DNA from: Agromyces terreus
Lineage (GTDB): Bacteria; Actinomycetota; Actinomycetes; Actinomycetales; Microbacteriaceae
NCBI RefSeq assembly: GCF_009749465.1
Contig: NZ_WBIS01000002.1
Coordinates: 62,001 to 126,000 of the forward strand
DNA length: 64,000 nt
Direction of reading: 5' to 3'
The translations under genes and the position numbers were made by a program. This document shows positions 9,125 through 16,939 of this stretch, piece after piece. Below the pieces are notes generated by a model. It worked only from the letters and a program-made list of their open reading frames with translations, was not told the origin of the DNA and did no database searches. Numbering within the stretch: the stretch's first letter is position 1; every line of letters starts with the position of its first letter.

Positions 9125-10041
9125 CCGCCCACGGTGAAGGGGCGGCCGGTGGCCGCTTCGGCGAAGGTCCAGAACTTCTCGCCGATCGCGGGCTTCGTCG
9201 TGACGCGTGCCGGCTTCTGCAGCACGGGCTCGCCCCGGGTGAGGTATCGGGGACCCCAGAACTGCCCGCCCGTGACATCCGTGCCCGTGAGCGCGTGCAG
9301 GCTCACCTCGGCTCCGCGGTGCTTGCCCTGCGCCCAGGCACCCTGCAGCGCGTCGGCGAAGCGACCTCCGCGGGTCGGCTCGTTGACGCCGGGCACCGTG
9401 GGCGTGCGGCCGCTGACCGAGTAGCCGGGGTGCGCGACCACGCTCGACACGGCGACGCCCGCGGCCCGCAGCCGGCGGTCGAGCTCGAACGCGAAGACCT
9501 GCGTCGCGATCTTCGACTGGGCGTAGGCGCGCCAGAAGTCGTACCCGCGCTCGAGCTGGAGGTCGTCGATGCGGAACGTCGAGAGCAGGGTCGACAGCGA
9601 CCCGAGCGAGACGACGCGGGCGCCGATCGTGAGATGGGGCAGCAGCCGGCCGAGCAGGGTGAAGTGACCGAGCACGTTGGTCGCGAGCACGAGCTCGTCG
9701 CCGTCGACCGACACCTCGCGCGTCTTCGGCGTGTGCACCATGCCCGCGTTCGCGACGATGCCGTCGAACGGCGCCCCGGCGAGGAGCTGCTCGCTGCCGT
9801 CGAGCACCGAACGCTGCGAGGACAGGTCGATCACGACCGATTCGACGGATGCCGCGGGCCGCACGCTGCGGATCGCCGACGTCGCGGCCTGCAAGCGCTC
9901 GGCGCTGCGCCCGACGAGCACGACGTGCGCGCCGGCGGCCGCCAGCCTCGCGGCGGTGAAGAACCCCAGCCCCGCGTTGGCGCCCGTGACGAGGAATCGA
10001 CGACCCGCCTGCGGCGGCAGCGCGAGCGGGTACCAGGTCAT
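9121..10041 (-). CDS. short-chain dehydrogenase/reductase
   Basis: A 306-aa classical-like SDR with the nucleotide motif TGANAGLG (residues ~17-24), the NAG element in IVANAGMVH, and an active-site YAQSK (Tyr-x3-Lys) around residue 180, all as expected for NAD(P)-dependent oxidoreduction. The long C-terminus after AHPGYSVSGRTP and the FWGP motif resemble the retinol dehydrogenase/WWOX-like group that actinobacteria carry in many copies; substrate is unknown. The ATG at 10041 overlaps the chorismate mutase stop codon, and its own stop overlaps the next start, so the three genes are translationally coupled. Confidence 0.85.
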   Translation of the reverse strand: MTWYPLALPPQAGRRFLVTGANAGLGFFTAARLAAAGAHVVLVGRSAERLQAATSAIRSVRPAASVESVVIDLSSQRSVLDGSEQLLAGAPFDGIVANAGMVHTPKTREVSVDGDELVLATNVLGHFTLLGRLLPHLTIGARVVSLGSLSTLLSTFRIDDLQLERGYDFWRAYAQSKIATQVFAFELDRRLRAAGVAVSSVVAHPGYSVSGRTPTVPGVNEPTRGGRFADALQGAWAQGKHRGAEVSLHALTGTDVTGGQFWGPRYLTRGEPVLQKPARVTTKPAIGEKFWTFAEAATGRPFTVGG

Positions 10042-10391
10042 GCGCTCGCGGGGCCCTCGCCCGCGGCACGGTTCGCGGGTGCGCCGCCGGCGATCTCCTC
10101 GTGGTGCTGGATCACCTCGGCGACGACGAAGTTGAACCACTTCTCGGCGAAGGCCGGGTCGAGGTGGGCGTCGATCGCGAGGTCGCGCAGGCGCGCGATC
10201 TGGCGCTGCTCGCGGCCCGGGTCGCTCGCCGGAAGCCCGTGCTGGGCCTTCAGCCGGCCGACCTGCTGCGTGAACTTGAACCGTTCGGCGAGCAGGTGGA
10301 TGAGGGCTGCGTCGATGTTGTCGATGCTCGATCGGATGCCGAGCAGCTCGCTCATCGCGGCGTCGCGTTCGTCGATGGGCCCGTCAGTCAT
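10038..10391 (-). CDS. chorismate mutase, AroQ class
   Basis: Converts chorismate to prephenate, the branch point to Phe and Tyr. The 117-aa sequence is one all-helical AroQ domain: IRSSIDNIDAALIHLLAER (first helix with the conserved Arg and ID), RFKFTQQVGRLKAQ (Lys of the active site), and EVIQHHEEI (Gln near the C-terminus). It has no fused prephenate dehydratase or DAHP synthase domain. An internal Met at residue 13 (MSELLG) is another possible start, but TAGGGT ends 6 nt before the first ATG, which favours 10391 and a leaderless message. First gene of a three-gene operon. Confidence 0.88.
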   Translation of the reverse strand: MTDGPIDERDAAMSELLGIRSSIDNIDAALIHLLAERFKFTQQVGRLKAQHGLPASDPGREQRQIARLRDLAIDAHLDPAFAEKWFNFVVAEVIQHHEEIAGGAPANRAAGEGPASA

Positions 10392-10403
10392 GCTTCGACC
10401 CTA
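10392..10403 (-). promoter_or_regulatory. -10 of a leaderless promoter (chorismate mutase operon)
   Basis: TAGGGT on the minus strand (10403-10398), 6 nt before the ATG. Confidence 0.5.
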
Positions 10404-10448
10404 CCCGCGCTCGACCGGTCGGGCGGCGCGCAGCGGTCGCAGCCGGAT

Positions 10449-10495
10449 CGCCCGCCCCGCGGCATCCGCCGGATGCGGGTGCCGCGGGGCGGGCG
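10449..10495 (-). terminator. strong hairpin after the LPMO gene
   Basis: 16-bp perfect stem (10449-10464 with 10480-10495; CGCCCGCCCCGCGGCA) and a 15-nt loop, 14 nt past the LPMO stop codon and upstream of the chorismate mutase promoter. No U tract. Confidence 0.65.
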
Positions 10496-10508
10496 ATGTC
10501 CGGTCGCG

Positions 10509-11582
10509 TCAGCCCACCGGCTTCCAGAGCGAGCGCGCGGTGATCCAACCGGGGTCGCCCGAGCCCTGATGGGTCAGCACGGCCTCGTAGACGACGCCGC
10601 CGTGGCTCACCCGGTCGCCCTTGGCGTAGGCGCCGGAGGGGTTCCATGCGGGCACGGCGCCCGTGCCGCTGCCCGCGGCCGTGGTCACCGAGAGGACCGC
10701 GCTGTACGGCGACACGTTGCCCGCGGCATCCACCGCGGCCACCCGGTAGCGGTACGCCGTCGACGCGACGAGACCCGCGTCGAGCGTGCTCGTGCCCGAC
10801 ACCTGCGCGACCTGCGCGAACGCGCCCGACGCCGTCGCCCGCTCGACGCGGTAGCCCGTCACGCCGCGGTCGTCGGTCGACGCCGTCCAGGCGAGCCCGA
10901 CGCTCGACGACGAGGTCGCCGTGCTGCGCACCGAGGTCGGCGCGGTCGGCGCCTGCGTGTCGGCCGAGCCCGGCGAACCCGAGATGTCCACGTCGACGAC
11001 GTTGTAGAACGCGTTGGGCGTGTCCCAGACCTCCCACACCGCGAGCACGACGTGGTAGCCCGAGTGGTCGCTCGGGATCGTGATCGTGTGCACCGGGTTC
11101 GTGTTCGCCGCGGAATGGTCGTGCGCGACCACCTGCAGCAGCTCGAACGACGAGCGTTTCAACGGCTCGTTCGGGTTCCAGCCGTTCTTCGTGATGTAGT
11201 ACCGCCACTGGTCGGTGTTGTGCGGCGCGGTGTACGTCCACCCGAAGCGGTGCGGGCCCGGCGTGATCTCGTTCTTCGCCCATCTGGTCGCGGTCTGCTC
11301 GTCCAGCTCGGAGAACTGGGCGATGCCCGCCGACGCGAGGTGCCCGTCGGCCGGGCCGGTCTCGGGGAACCCGCCGGGCGCCTCGAGGCTCTGCGGCTCG
11401 TACTGCACGAGGCCGATGTCGCCGTTGCCCGGCATCGCCTGCCTGGCCACGAGTTCGGACCCCGACCCGCCGATCCACCCGTGCGCGAACGCCGGCGCGG
11501 CGACGCCGAGCATCGCGAGCGACGTCGCCGCCGCCAGCACGACCAGCGCGGTCGGCCTCCGGCGTCGGGAAGTGGTGCTCAT
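10509..11582 (-). CDS. secreted AA10 lytic polysaccharide monooxygenase with FnIII and CBM5/12
   Basis: Oxidatively cleaves chitin or cellulose with a copper centre. A basic signal peptide ends PAFA before His34, which becomes residue 1 of the mature protein; with His121 (APHNTD) it forms the histidine brace. The AA10 core runs to about residue 200 (motifs NGWNPNEPL, AVWEVWDTPNAFYNVVDV). A fibronectin type III domain (~205-295) follows, then a CBM5/12 chitin-binding module (~310-357; WNPSGAYAKGDRV, WITARSLWKP). The CBM favours chitin as substrate. A possible TAGCGT -10 lies at 11658-11653, giving a ~60-nt leader with GGATGAGAC as ribosome binding site. Full-length for this architecture (357 aa). 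Confidence 0.93.
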   Translation of the reverse strand: MSTTSRRRRPTALVVLAAATSLAMLGVAAPAFAHGWIGGSGSELVARQAMPGNGDIGLVQYEPQSLEAPGGFPETGPADGHLASAGIAQFSELDEQTATRWAKNEITPGPHRFGWTYTAPHNTDQWRYYITKNGWNPNEPLKRSSFELLQVVAHDHSAANTNPVHTITIPSDHSGYHVVLAVWEVWDTPNAFYNVVDVDISGSPGSADTQAPTAPTSVRSTATSSSSVGLAWTASTDDRGVTGYRVERATASGAFAQVAQVSGTSTLDAGLVASTAYRYRVAAVDAAGNVSPYSAVLSVTTAAGSGTGAVPAWNPSGAYAKGDRVSHGGVVYEAVLTHQGSGDPGWITARSLWKPVG

Positions 11583-11730
11583 GTCTCATCCTCTCCGCGG
11601 CGTCCGGCGCCGCTGCTGCGCGGCACGGCGACCTCGCCCTGCCGACACCCGGACGCTACGCACCCGCGCCGGCCGCGGCATCCGCAGGACCACCTACGCA
11701 CGGGAGGCGCCGACCGGAACACGGACGGAT

Positions 11731-11770
11731 GCGGCGCGGCATCCGCTCCCCCGAACGGATGCCGCGCCGC
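11731..11770 (-). terminator. hairpin after the ABC permease gene
   Basis: 15-bp perfect stem (11731-11745 with 11756-11770; GCGGCGCGGCATCCG) and a 10-nt loop, about 30 nt beyond the permease stop codon. One of several stems in the window containing CATCCG/CGGATG. Confidence 0.6.
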
Positions 11771-11802
11771 GGCCTGTGCTCGCCCCGAAACCGGGGCGTC
11801 GA

Positions 11803-12573
11803 TCAGCGGGGCGTCGCCCGCCGGATCACGAGGTACCCGCCGACCGCGCACACGAGGGCGAGGCCGAGCGTGATCGTGAACACGCCGAGCAGGCCGATCG
11901 ACGCGAACCAGGCCCAGACCGACGGCCAGGCGTTCGCCCCGGTGATGATCGCCAGCGCCCCGAGCACGACCACGATCAGCGAAGCGCCGAGCGTGAGCAT
12001 GCCCTTCATGCGCCACCGCATGTACACCGTCGTGACCCCGGCGCCCACGAACAGCACGAACATCTGCAGCGCGAACGAGGTGTAGAAGTCGAACAGCCAG
12101 CCGCTCTGGCCGTACCAGAGCGCATCGAACATGCCCGCGCCGACCCACCAGCCGTTCGTGGCCTTCTCCAGCTGCACGAGGGTCGCGATGGCCGCGGCCA
12201 TCTCGACGGCGACGAGCACGAACATGATGCTCGTGCCGAGCCAGTAGTCGCGGCGCGTGGCGCCGAACCCGAGCGCGAACGAGAACGTGAACGAGATGGC
12301 CTGCACGCCCACGACCACGAGGTACCACTGCGGCGAGAGCACCGCCCAGCTGTAGCGGAAGCCCGTGAGGATGTCGTCGGCCGGCGCTCCCGAGGCGCCG
12401 GCGACGATGAGCGCGAGCGCCATGGTGATCGCCCAGGCGCCGCCGAGGATGATCCACGGGATGCCGAAGAAGATCGACGGGTTGACGGTGTGCAGGCGCA
12501 CGATGCGCCAGATCTCGTTGGCGCGCGACCGGCCCTCGGTGCGCACGAGCGGAGTCGCGGTTGCGGCGGTCAT
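11803..12573 (-). CDS. ABC transporter permease (six-helix membrane protein)
   Basis: A 256-aa integral membrane protein with about six hydrophobic segments, preceded by a ~25-residue cytoplasmic N-terminus with RSRANEIWRIVRLH. It is the membrane partner of the ATPase immediately upstream, whose stop codon overlaps its start (ATGA). GntR-ATPase-permease sets of this type (YtrA-like) usually respond to cell-envelope stress or efflux substrates, but the substrate cannot be read from the sequence. Confidence 0.8.
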   Translation of the reverse strand: MTAATATPLVRTEGRSRANEIWRIVRLHTVNPSIFFGIPWIILGGAWAITMALALIVAGASGAPADDILTGFRYSWAVLSPQWYLVVVGVQAISFTFSFALGFGATRRDYWLGTSIMFVLVAVEMAAAIATLVQLEKATNGWWVGAGMFDALWYGQSGWLFDFYTSFALQMFVLFVGAGVTTVYMRWRMKGMLTLGASLIVVVLGALAIITGANAWPSVWAWFASIGLLGVFTITLGLALVCAVGGYLVIRRATPR

Positions 12574-13475
12574 GCTGCCTTCTCCTGTTCGGTCGAACCG
12601 GCGAGGTCGGTGCCGGTGAGGTGGACGATGAGCTGCTGGAGCGAGACGGGCGCCAGTTCGAGGCCGAGCTCGGCCGCCCGGATGCGCTCGGCCTGGTCGA
12701 GCCGGCCGTCGATGGTGACGGATGCGAGCCCGCCGAGCCCCTCGCGGCCGATGACCGGGCGGTCGGCCGTGAACGCATCGACCGCGGCGCGGGCCCCCGC
12801 GATGGTCGTCGCCGATCCGCGGACCTCGTCGGCATCGCGGTCGAGGAGGATGCGGCCCTCGTCGATGAGGATCACGTGCTCGAGCAGGTTCGCGACCTCG
12901 TCGATCAGGTGCGTCGAGAGCACGACCGTGCGGGGGTGCTCCGCGTAGTCCTCGAGCAGCCGGTCGTAGAAGATGTGCCGCGCGACCGCGTCGAGCCCGA
13001 GGTAGGGCTCGTCGAAGAACGTCAGCGGCGCCCGGCTGGCGAGGCCGACGATGACGCCGACGGCGCTGAGCTGGCCGCGCGAGAGCTTCTTGATGCGCCG
13101 CTTGACGGGCAGCCGGAAGTCGGCGATCAGCCGCTCGGCGAACTCGGCGTCCCAGTTCTCGAAGAACCAGGGCGCGGCCTTGAAGACGTGCGCCGGCGTG
13201 AAGTCCTCGGGGTAGCGCTGCGACTCGGCGATGAAGCACATGCGACGCAGCACGTCGGCGTGCTCGGCGGGAGTCCGCCCGAACACCTCGAGGTCGCCGG
13301 CGTTCGCGAAGAGCTGGCCGGTGAGCAGCTGCATGATGGTCGTCTTGCCGGCGCCGTTGCGGCCGAGGAGGCCGTAGATGCGGTTCTCCTCGAGCGTGAA
13401 GTCGACGGCGTCGACCGCGGTGAACGACCCGTAGCGCTTGGTGAGCCCCTTCGCGCTGACGACGGTGGCGGTCAT
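12570..13475 (-). CDS. ABC transporter ATP-binding protein
   Basis: A 301-aa ATPase. Walker A is GRNGAGKTT (~38-46), the signature is LSRGQ (unusual R for G in LSGGQ), Walker B is LTFFDEP followed by YLGLD, and the H-loop His is in LSTHL. The ~85 residues after the H-loop form the C-terminal extension often seen in exporter ATPases. It overlaps the regulator upstream and the permease downstream by 4 bp each, so the three are one translationally coupled operon. LSRGQ may lower activity but similar signatures occur in working YtrB-like ATPases. Confidence 0.9.
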   Translation of the reverse strand: MTATVVSAKGLTKRYGSFTAVDAVDFTLEENRIYGLLGRNGAGKTTIMQLLTGQLFANAGDLEVFGRTPAEHADVLRRMCFIAESQRYPEDFTPAHVFKAAPWFFENWDAEFAERLIADFRLPVKRRIKKLSRGQLSAVGVIVGLASRAPLTFFDEPYLGLDAVARHIFYDRLLEDYAEHPRTVVLSTHLIDEVANLLEHVILIDEGRILLDRDADEVRGSATTIAGARAAVDAFTADRPVIGREGLGGLASVTIDGRLDQAERIRAAELGLELAPVSLQQLIVHLTGTDLAGSTEQEKAA

Positions 13476-13831
13476 GATTCGATCCTTTCCGAGCGGATGA
13501 GTGCTGCGAGCTGGTCGATGTCGAGCCCGAGCTTCTCGGCTTCGACGATGAGCGGTCTGATGTAGGTTGCGGCGAACTCGGCTCGTCGCCGTTCGACGAG
13601 TCGGTCTCGCGCGCCGGAGGTGACGAACATGCCGATGCCCCTTCGCTTCTCGACGATCGCGTCGTCGACGAGTCGGTTCACGCCCCGCAGGGCGGTGGCC
13701 GGATTGATGCGGTGGAAGGTCGCGAACTCGTTGATCGACGGGATCTGCGCGCCCTCGGCGAGCGTGCCCTCGATGATGTCGTTCTCGATCTGCTCCGTGA
13801 TCTGGATGAAGATCGGTCGCGATTCGTCCAT
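13472..13831 (-). CDS. GntR-family regulator, YtrA subfamily
   Basis: A 119-aa protein with an N-terminal winged helix (IFIQITEQIENDIIEGTL, PSINEFATFHRINPATALRG) and a short C-terminal helical dimerisation region (~75-119), the size of YtrA-type GntR repressors, which lack a ligand-binding domain. First gene of the regulator-ATPase-permease operon; a perfect 11-bp inverted repeat sits just upstream and is very likely its own operator, so autorepression is expected. Confidence 0.88.
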   Translation of the reverse strand: MDESRPIFIQITEQIENDIIEGTLAEGAQIPSINEFATFHRINPATALRGVNRLVDDAIVEKRRGIGMFVTSGARDRLVERRRAEFAATYIRPLIVEAEKLGLDIDQLAALIRSERIES

Positions 13832-13853
13832 GCCGCCTCGCCTTGCTTGGTTT

Positions 13854-13883
13854 GTTGGTTAGTTACTTCACCAACTAACCAAC
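13854..13883 (-). promoter_or_regulatory. operator for the YtrA-type regulator
   Basis: Perfect inverted repeat GTTGGTTAGTT-N8-AACTAACCAAC (13854-13864 with 13873-13883), starting 23 nt upstream of the regulator ATG. It is far more AT-rich than the surroundings and probably covers the promoter. Confidence 0.7.
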
Positions 13884-13935
13884 CATGCCCTCGCGGATCT
13901 GTCAACCCTCGAGCGGCATCCGCCCGCTCCGTGAT

Positions 13936-14020
13936 CTCGCAATTCAGGACGGGAGGCGTGTCGCACCCCGTTCCGCCGCATGGCGCGGGCGACGCGCCGG
14001 GCGCCGACCTGAATTGCGAG
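13936..14020. repeat. intergenic AATTCAGG inverted-repeat element, copy B
   Basis: Perfect 13-bp arms: CTCGCAATTCAGG (13936-13948) and CCTGAATTGCGAG (14008-14020), enclosing 59 nt. It lies between two divergent genes, upstream of the Dabb gene promoter. Confidence 0.65.
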
Positions 14021-14071
14021 AGGGATCAGGGTCGATTCGAGCAAGCGGATGCCGCGGGTCCGGTGCCGCCA

Positions 14072-14083
14072 TAGGCTTGGGCG
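14072..14083 (+). promoter_or_regulatory. -10 of a leaderless promoter (Dabb gene)
   Basis: TAGGCT at 14072-14077, 6 nt before the ATG. Confidence 0.6.
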
Positions 14084-14401
14084 ATGATCCGCCACACGGT
14101 TGCGTTCCGCCTGCACCACCCCGCCGGTTCGGCCGAGGAGCGCGACTTCCTCGCCGCGAACGCCGCACTCGGCGACATCCCGGGCGTGGAGCGGTTCGAA
14201 CTGCTGCGCCAGGTGAGCCCGAAGAACGAGTTCACCTTCGGCGTCTCGATGGAGTTCGCCGATCAGACCGTTTACGAGCGGTACAACGCGCACCCCGAGC
14301 ACGTCGCGTTCGTGCGGGATCGCTGGGTGCCCGAGGTCGCCGACTTCCTCGAGATCGACGTGGTGCCGCTCGAGATCGACGCGTCGACGCTCGCGCGCTG
14401 A
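14084..14401 (+). CDS. Dabb (stress-responsive A/B barrel) domain protein
   Basis: A 105-aa protein consisting of one dimeric alpha/beta barrel domain: it begins with the typical IRHTVAFRL strand (His4 is commonly conserved), followed by PGVERFELLRQVSPKNEFTFGVSMEF and ending with YNAHPEHVAFVRDRWVP. Proteins of this family act in varied oxidation, cyclisation or stress reactions; none is indicated here. Leaderless start. It converges with the exporter gene ending at 14439. Confidence 0.85.
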   Translation: MIRHTVAFRLHHPAGSAEERDFLAANAALGDIPGVERFELLRQVSPKNEFTFGVSMEFADQTVYERYNAHPEHVAFVRDRWVPEVADFLEIDVVPLEIDASTLAR

Positions 14402-14420
14402 GCACGAGGCCAGAGCGGGC

Positions 14421-14467
14421 GGATGCCGCGCGCCGAGGTCAACCGCGGGCGCGACGCCGCGGCATCC
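14421..14467. terminator. candidate bidirectional hairpin between convergent genes
   Basis: GGATGCCGCG (14421-14430) pairs with CGCGGCATCC (14458-14467) across a 27-nt loop. The right arm lies inside the 3' coding end of the exporter gene. Confidence 0.4.
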
Positions 14468-15473
14468 GGAGCCTGCCCTGCGCCAGCAGGATGCCGAGCA
14501 GCACGAGCAGCGCGCCGATCGGCTCGTGCCACGAGAAGCGCTCCCCGAGCAGGACGAAGCCGAGCGCGACGCCCACGATGGGCGTCACGTAGGTCACCGT
14601 CGACGTGGCCGTCGGGCCCCACGCGCGCAGCACGTTGATGTTCCAGATGTAGGCGAGGCCCGTGCCGAGCACGCCGAGCGCGAGCAGTGAGCCGACGATC
14701 GGCCAGCCGTCGCCGCCCGCCGCGAGATCGAGGTCGACGGCGTCGAGCGCGAGCCACGGCGTGAGCACGAGCATCACGACCGCCGAGACGCCGATCGACA
14801 GGAACGCGAACGTCGCCGGCGCGATCGGGCGGTGGCTCAGGAACCTGCGCTGGTACCCGAACGTGAATCCGTAGCAGAGGGTCGCGACGAGGCAGGCGAG
14901 CTGGCCCGCGAGGGACCCGGTGAGCGCCGAGTACTGCCATGGGCCGATGACCACGACGACCCCGAGGATCCCGACGCCGACGCCCGCCCATCGACTGAGC
15001 CCGAGCCTCTCGACGCGGAAGACGAGGGTCGCCATGAGCGCCGTCATGATCGGCGTCGTCGCGTTGTAGATCGACGCGAGGCTCGACGAGACGTACTGCT
15101 CGGCCCACGCGAAGCAGAGGTACGGGATCACGCAGGTCGTCACCGAGACCACCAGGAAGTGCACCCACACGATTCGCTCGCGGGGCAGCACCGGGCCCGG
15201 GGTGCCGTCCGGTCGCGCGACGCGCGGGCGCATGATCAGCACGATCACGCCGAGCGCCAGCCCGCCGAGCACCGTGCGCGACCACGCCACCTGCCCGAAC
15301 GAGACGCCCTCGAGCGCGACCTTCATGAACAGGAAACTCGAGCCCCACACGAGCCCCATCGCGATGAACTGCAGCAGCGTCGACAGGTTGCCCCGCGAGC
15401 GGGGGGCGGATGCCGCGGCTGCCCCGGCGACGGCGGAGGCCGACGCGGATGCGGAGGTGGCGCTCGAGTTCAC
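14439..15473 (-). CDS. EamA/DMT-family drug or metabolite transporter
   Basis: A 344-aa protein with ten predicted helices arranged as two EamA repeats (about residues 35-180 and 195-335), including GLVWGSSFLFMKVAL in the first and YVTPIVGVALGFVLLGE in the second. It should export a small metabolite or amino acid; the substrate is unknown. The frame extends far upstream, but the GTG at 15473 is preferred: TACGCT (15485-15480) ends 6 nt before it and upstream sequence is intergenic repeat. The N-terminal ~30 residues are Ala/Ser-rich and cytoplasmic. Confidence 0.85.
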   Translation of the reverse strand: MNSSATSASASASAVAGAAAASAPRSRGNLSTLLQFIAMGLVWGSSFLFMKVALEGVSFGQVAWSRTVLGGLALGVIVLIMRPRVARPDGTPGPVLPRERIVWVHFLVVSVTTCVIPYLCFAWAEQYVSSSLASIYNATTPIMTALMATLVFRVERLGLSRWAGVGVGILGVVVVIGPWQYSALTGSLAGQLACLVATLCYGFTFGYQRRFLSHRPIAPATFAFLSIGVSAVVMLVLTPWLALDAVDLDLAAGGDGWPIVGSLLALGVLGTGLAYIWNINVLRAWGPTATSTVTYVTPIVGVALGFVLLGERFSWHEPIGALLVLLGILLAQGRLRMPRRRARG

Positions 15474-15485
15474 CTGCCGAGCGTA
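15474..15485 (-). promoter_or_regulatory. -10 of a leaderless promoter (EamA transporter)
   Basis: TACGCT on the minus strand, 6 nt before the GTG. Confidence 0.45.
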
Positions 15486-15584
15486 CGCCCGCGCCGAGCC
15501 CTCGTCGTCCGCTCGTGAGGACGTTGTCCGGATTCCGCCGATGGTCGGCAGTCGCGCGTGGGCCGGGCCGGGAGCGAAGCGGCC

Positions 15585-15818
15585 TCCGGTCGAGGAGCGC
15601 AGCGTCTCGCCGGTCGAGGAGCGAAGCGTCTCGAGACCCAGGGCCGCGGTCTCGAGACGGCGCTGGCGCGCCTCCTCGACCGGCGTGGGCGTCTCGCCGG
15701 TCGAGGAGCGCAGCGTCTCGAGACCGGGGCCGCCGGTCGAGGAGCGAAGCGTCTCGAGACCAGGCCGCGGCCTCGAGACGGCCGCGAGCGGCCTCCTCGA
15801 CCGGCCATGCAATCGCTT
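15585..15818. repeat. 'GGTCGAGGAGCG-CAGCGTCTCGAGAC' repeat cluster 1
   Basis: Four direct copies of CCGGTCGAGGAGCG(C/A)AGCGTCTCG plus inverted partner units ending CCTCCTCGACCGG. It fills most of the 380-bp gap between the exporter and PfkB genes. Open frames through it on both strands are composition artefacts. Confidence 0.8.
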
Positions 15819-15839
15819 GCACACGGCATCCGCAGCCCG

Positions 15840-15852
15840 TAGGTTTGCCCGC
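15840..15852 (+). promoter_or_regulatory. -10 of a leaderless promoter (PfkB kinase)
   Basis: TAGGTT at 15840-15845, 7 nt before the ATG. Confidence 0.5.
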
Positions 15853-16722
15853 ATGACCGCCCCTATCGTGATCTCCGGCGCCGCCTCCTGGAACCGCATC
15901 GTGCTGCTCGACCGCCTGCCCGAGCCGGTGCCGCACATGCAGTTCGCGCTCGCCGAGCACGAGACGATCGGCGGCACCTCGGCGGGCAAGGCACTCGGGC
16001 TCGTCGGCCTCGGCCACGCCGTCCGGCTGCACACGCTCATCGGCGCCGACGCCGACGGCCAGCGCGTGCGACGCCTGCTCGAGGCATCCGGAATCGACGT
16101 CGACGCCCTGCCGGCCGACGCGACCGAGCGCCACCTCAACCTCATGACCGCGGCCGGCGAGCGCGTGTCGCTCTACCTCTCGACGCCCGGCGACCCCGGC
16201 ACGCCCGCGTCATCCGGCCTGGTGCAGGCGATGGCGGATGCCCCGGTGCTGGTGCTCGACCTCTCGGAGCGTTCGCGCGCGCTCATCCCGACGGCGCGGG
16301 CCGCCGGCCGCCCGATCTGGACCGACATCCACGACTACGACGGATCCGCGGAGTTCCACCGACCCTTCATCGAGGCCGCCGACTGGATCTTCATGAACGC
16401 CGACCGCATCGGCGACGACCCGGTGCCGTTCATGGAGGAGTGCGTGCGCGGCGGGGCATCCGTCGTCGTCTGCACCCTCGGGGCACAGGGCGCGGTCGCG
16501 GTCGACGCCTCGCTCGCGGTGCACCGCGTCGCCGCCGTGCCGGTCGAGGTGGTCGACACGAACGGCGCGGGCGACGCCTTCATGTCGGGCGTGCTCGACG
16601 CGCACCTGGCCGGCCTCGACCTCGATGCCGCGCTCGAGGCCGGCGCGAGGCATGCCGCCACGGTGCTGACGACACCGCACCTGCACCCGTCGCTCGACGC
16701 GCTGCTCGCGGCGAGCGCCTGA
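15853..16722 (+). CDS. PfkB-family carbohydrate/nucleoside kinase
   Basis: A 289-aa ribokinase-fold enzyme that should phosphorylate a sugar, nucleoside or related alcohol with ATP. The PfkB signature 2 is clear at the C-terminus: VVDTNGAGDAFMSG with the catalytic Asp and anion-hole GAGD. Near the N-terminus the GGTSAGKALGLVGLG segment corresponds to signature 1 (GG.xxN replaced by GGTSAG, an atypical form). Sequence alone does not give the substrate. Leaderless start. The upstream frame is open only because it crosses the repeat cluster. Confidence 0.88.
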   Translation: MTAPIVISGAASWNRIVLLDRLPEPVPHMQFALAEHETIGGTSAGKALGLVGLGHAVRLHTLIGADADGQRVRRLLEASGIDVDALPADATERHLNLMTAAGERVSLYLSTPGDPGTPASSGLVQAMADAPVLVLDLSERSRALIPTARAAGRPIWTDIHDYDGSAEFHRPFIEAADWIFMNADRIGDDPVPFMEECVRGGASVVVCTLGAQGAVAVDASLAVHRVAAVPVEVVDTNGAGDAFMSGVLDAHLAGLDLDAALEAGARHAATVLTTPHLHPSLDALLAASA

Positions 16723-16723
16723 C

Positions 16724-16776
16724 CCCGATACCCGCACGAGCCCGATACCCGCACGAGCCCGATGCCCGCACGAGCG
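16724..16776. repeat. three tandem 18-bp repeats
   Basis: CCCGATACCCGCACGAGC repeated three times immediately after the PfkB stop (third copy has GATGCCC). No function is evident; it lacks the spacer structure of a CRISPR. Confidence 0.7.
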
Positions 16777-16783
16777 CGAGGCC

Positions 16784-16847
16784 GAACTCAGGAGATCCTG
16801 GCCGATGACCTCCTCACAACACGCGAAACCTCCGATCTCCTGAATTC
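16784..16847. repeat. intergenic AATTCAGGA inverted-repeat element, copy C
   Basis: GAACTCAGGAGATC (16784-16797) pairs with GATCTCCTGAATTC (16834-16847), one mismatch in 14 bp, around 36 nt. It could act as the PfkB terminator. Confidence 0.65.
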
Positions 16848-16927
16848 CGCGAGATCGCACCCCCGCGCGACGCTTACGTGCCGTCGGAGCAACCCCGGTG
16901 ACAGGGGCGTCCGACCCCGCCAGTGCC

Positions 16928-16939
16928 TAGGCTGGATGC
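16928..16939 (+). promoter_or_regulatory. -10 of a leaderless promoter (lpd)
   Basis: TAGGCT at 16928-16933, 6 nt before the ATG. Confidence 0.6.

Noticed and set aside
16724..16776. Three 18-bp repeats as a possible CRISPR
   Set aside because: The units abut with no unique spacers, are too few, and no cas gene is near.
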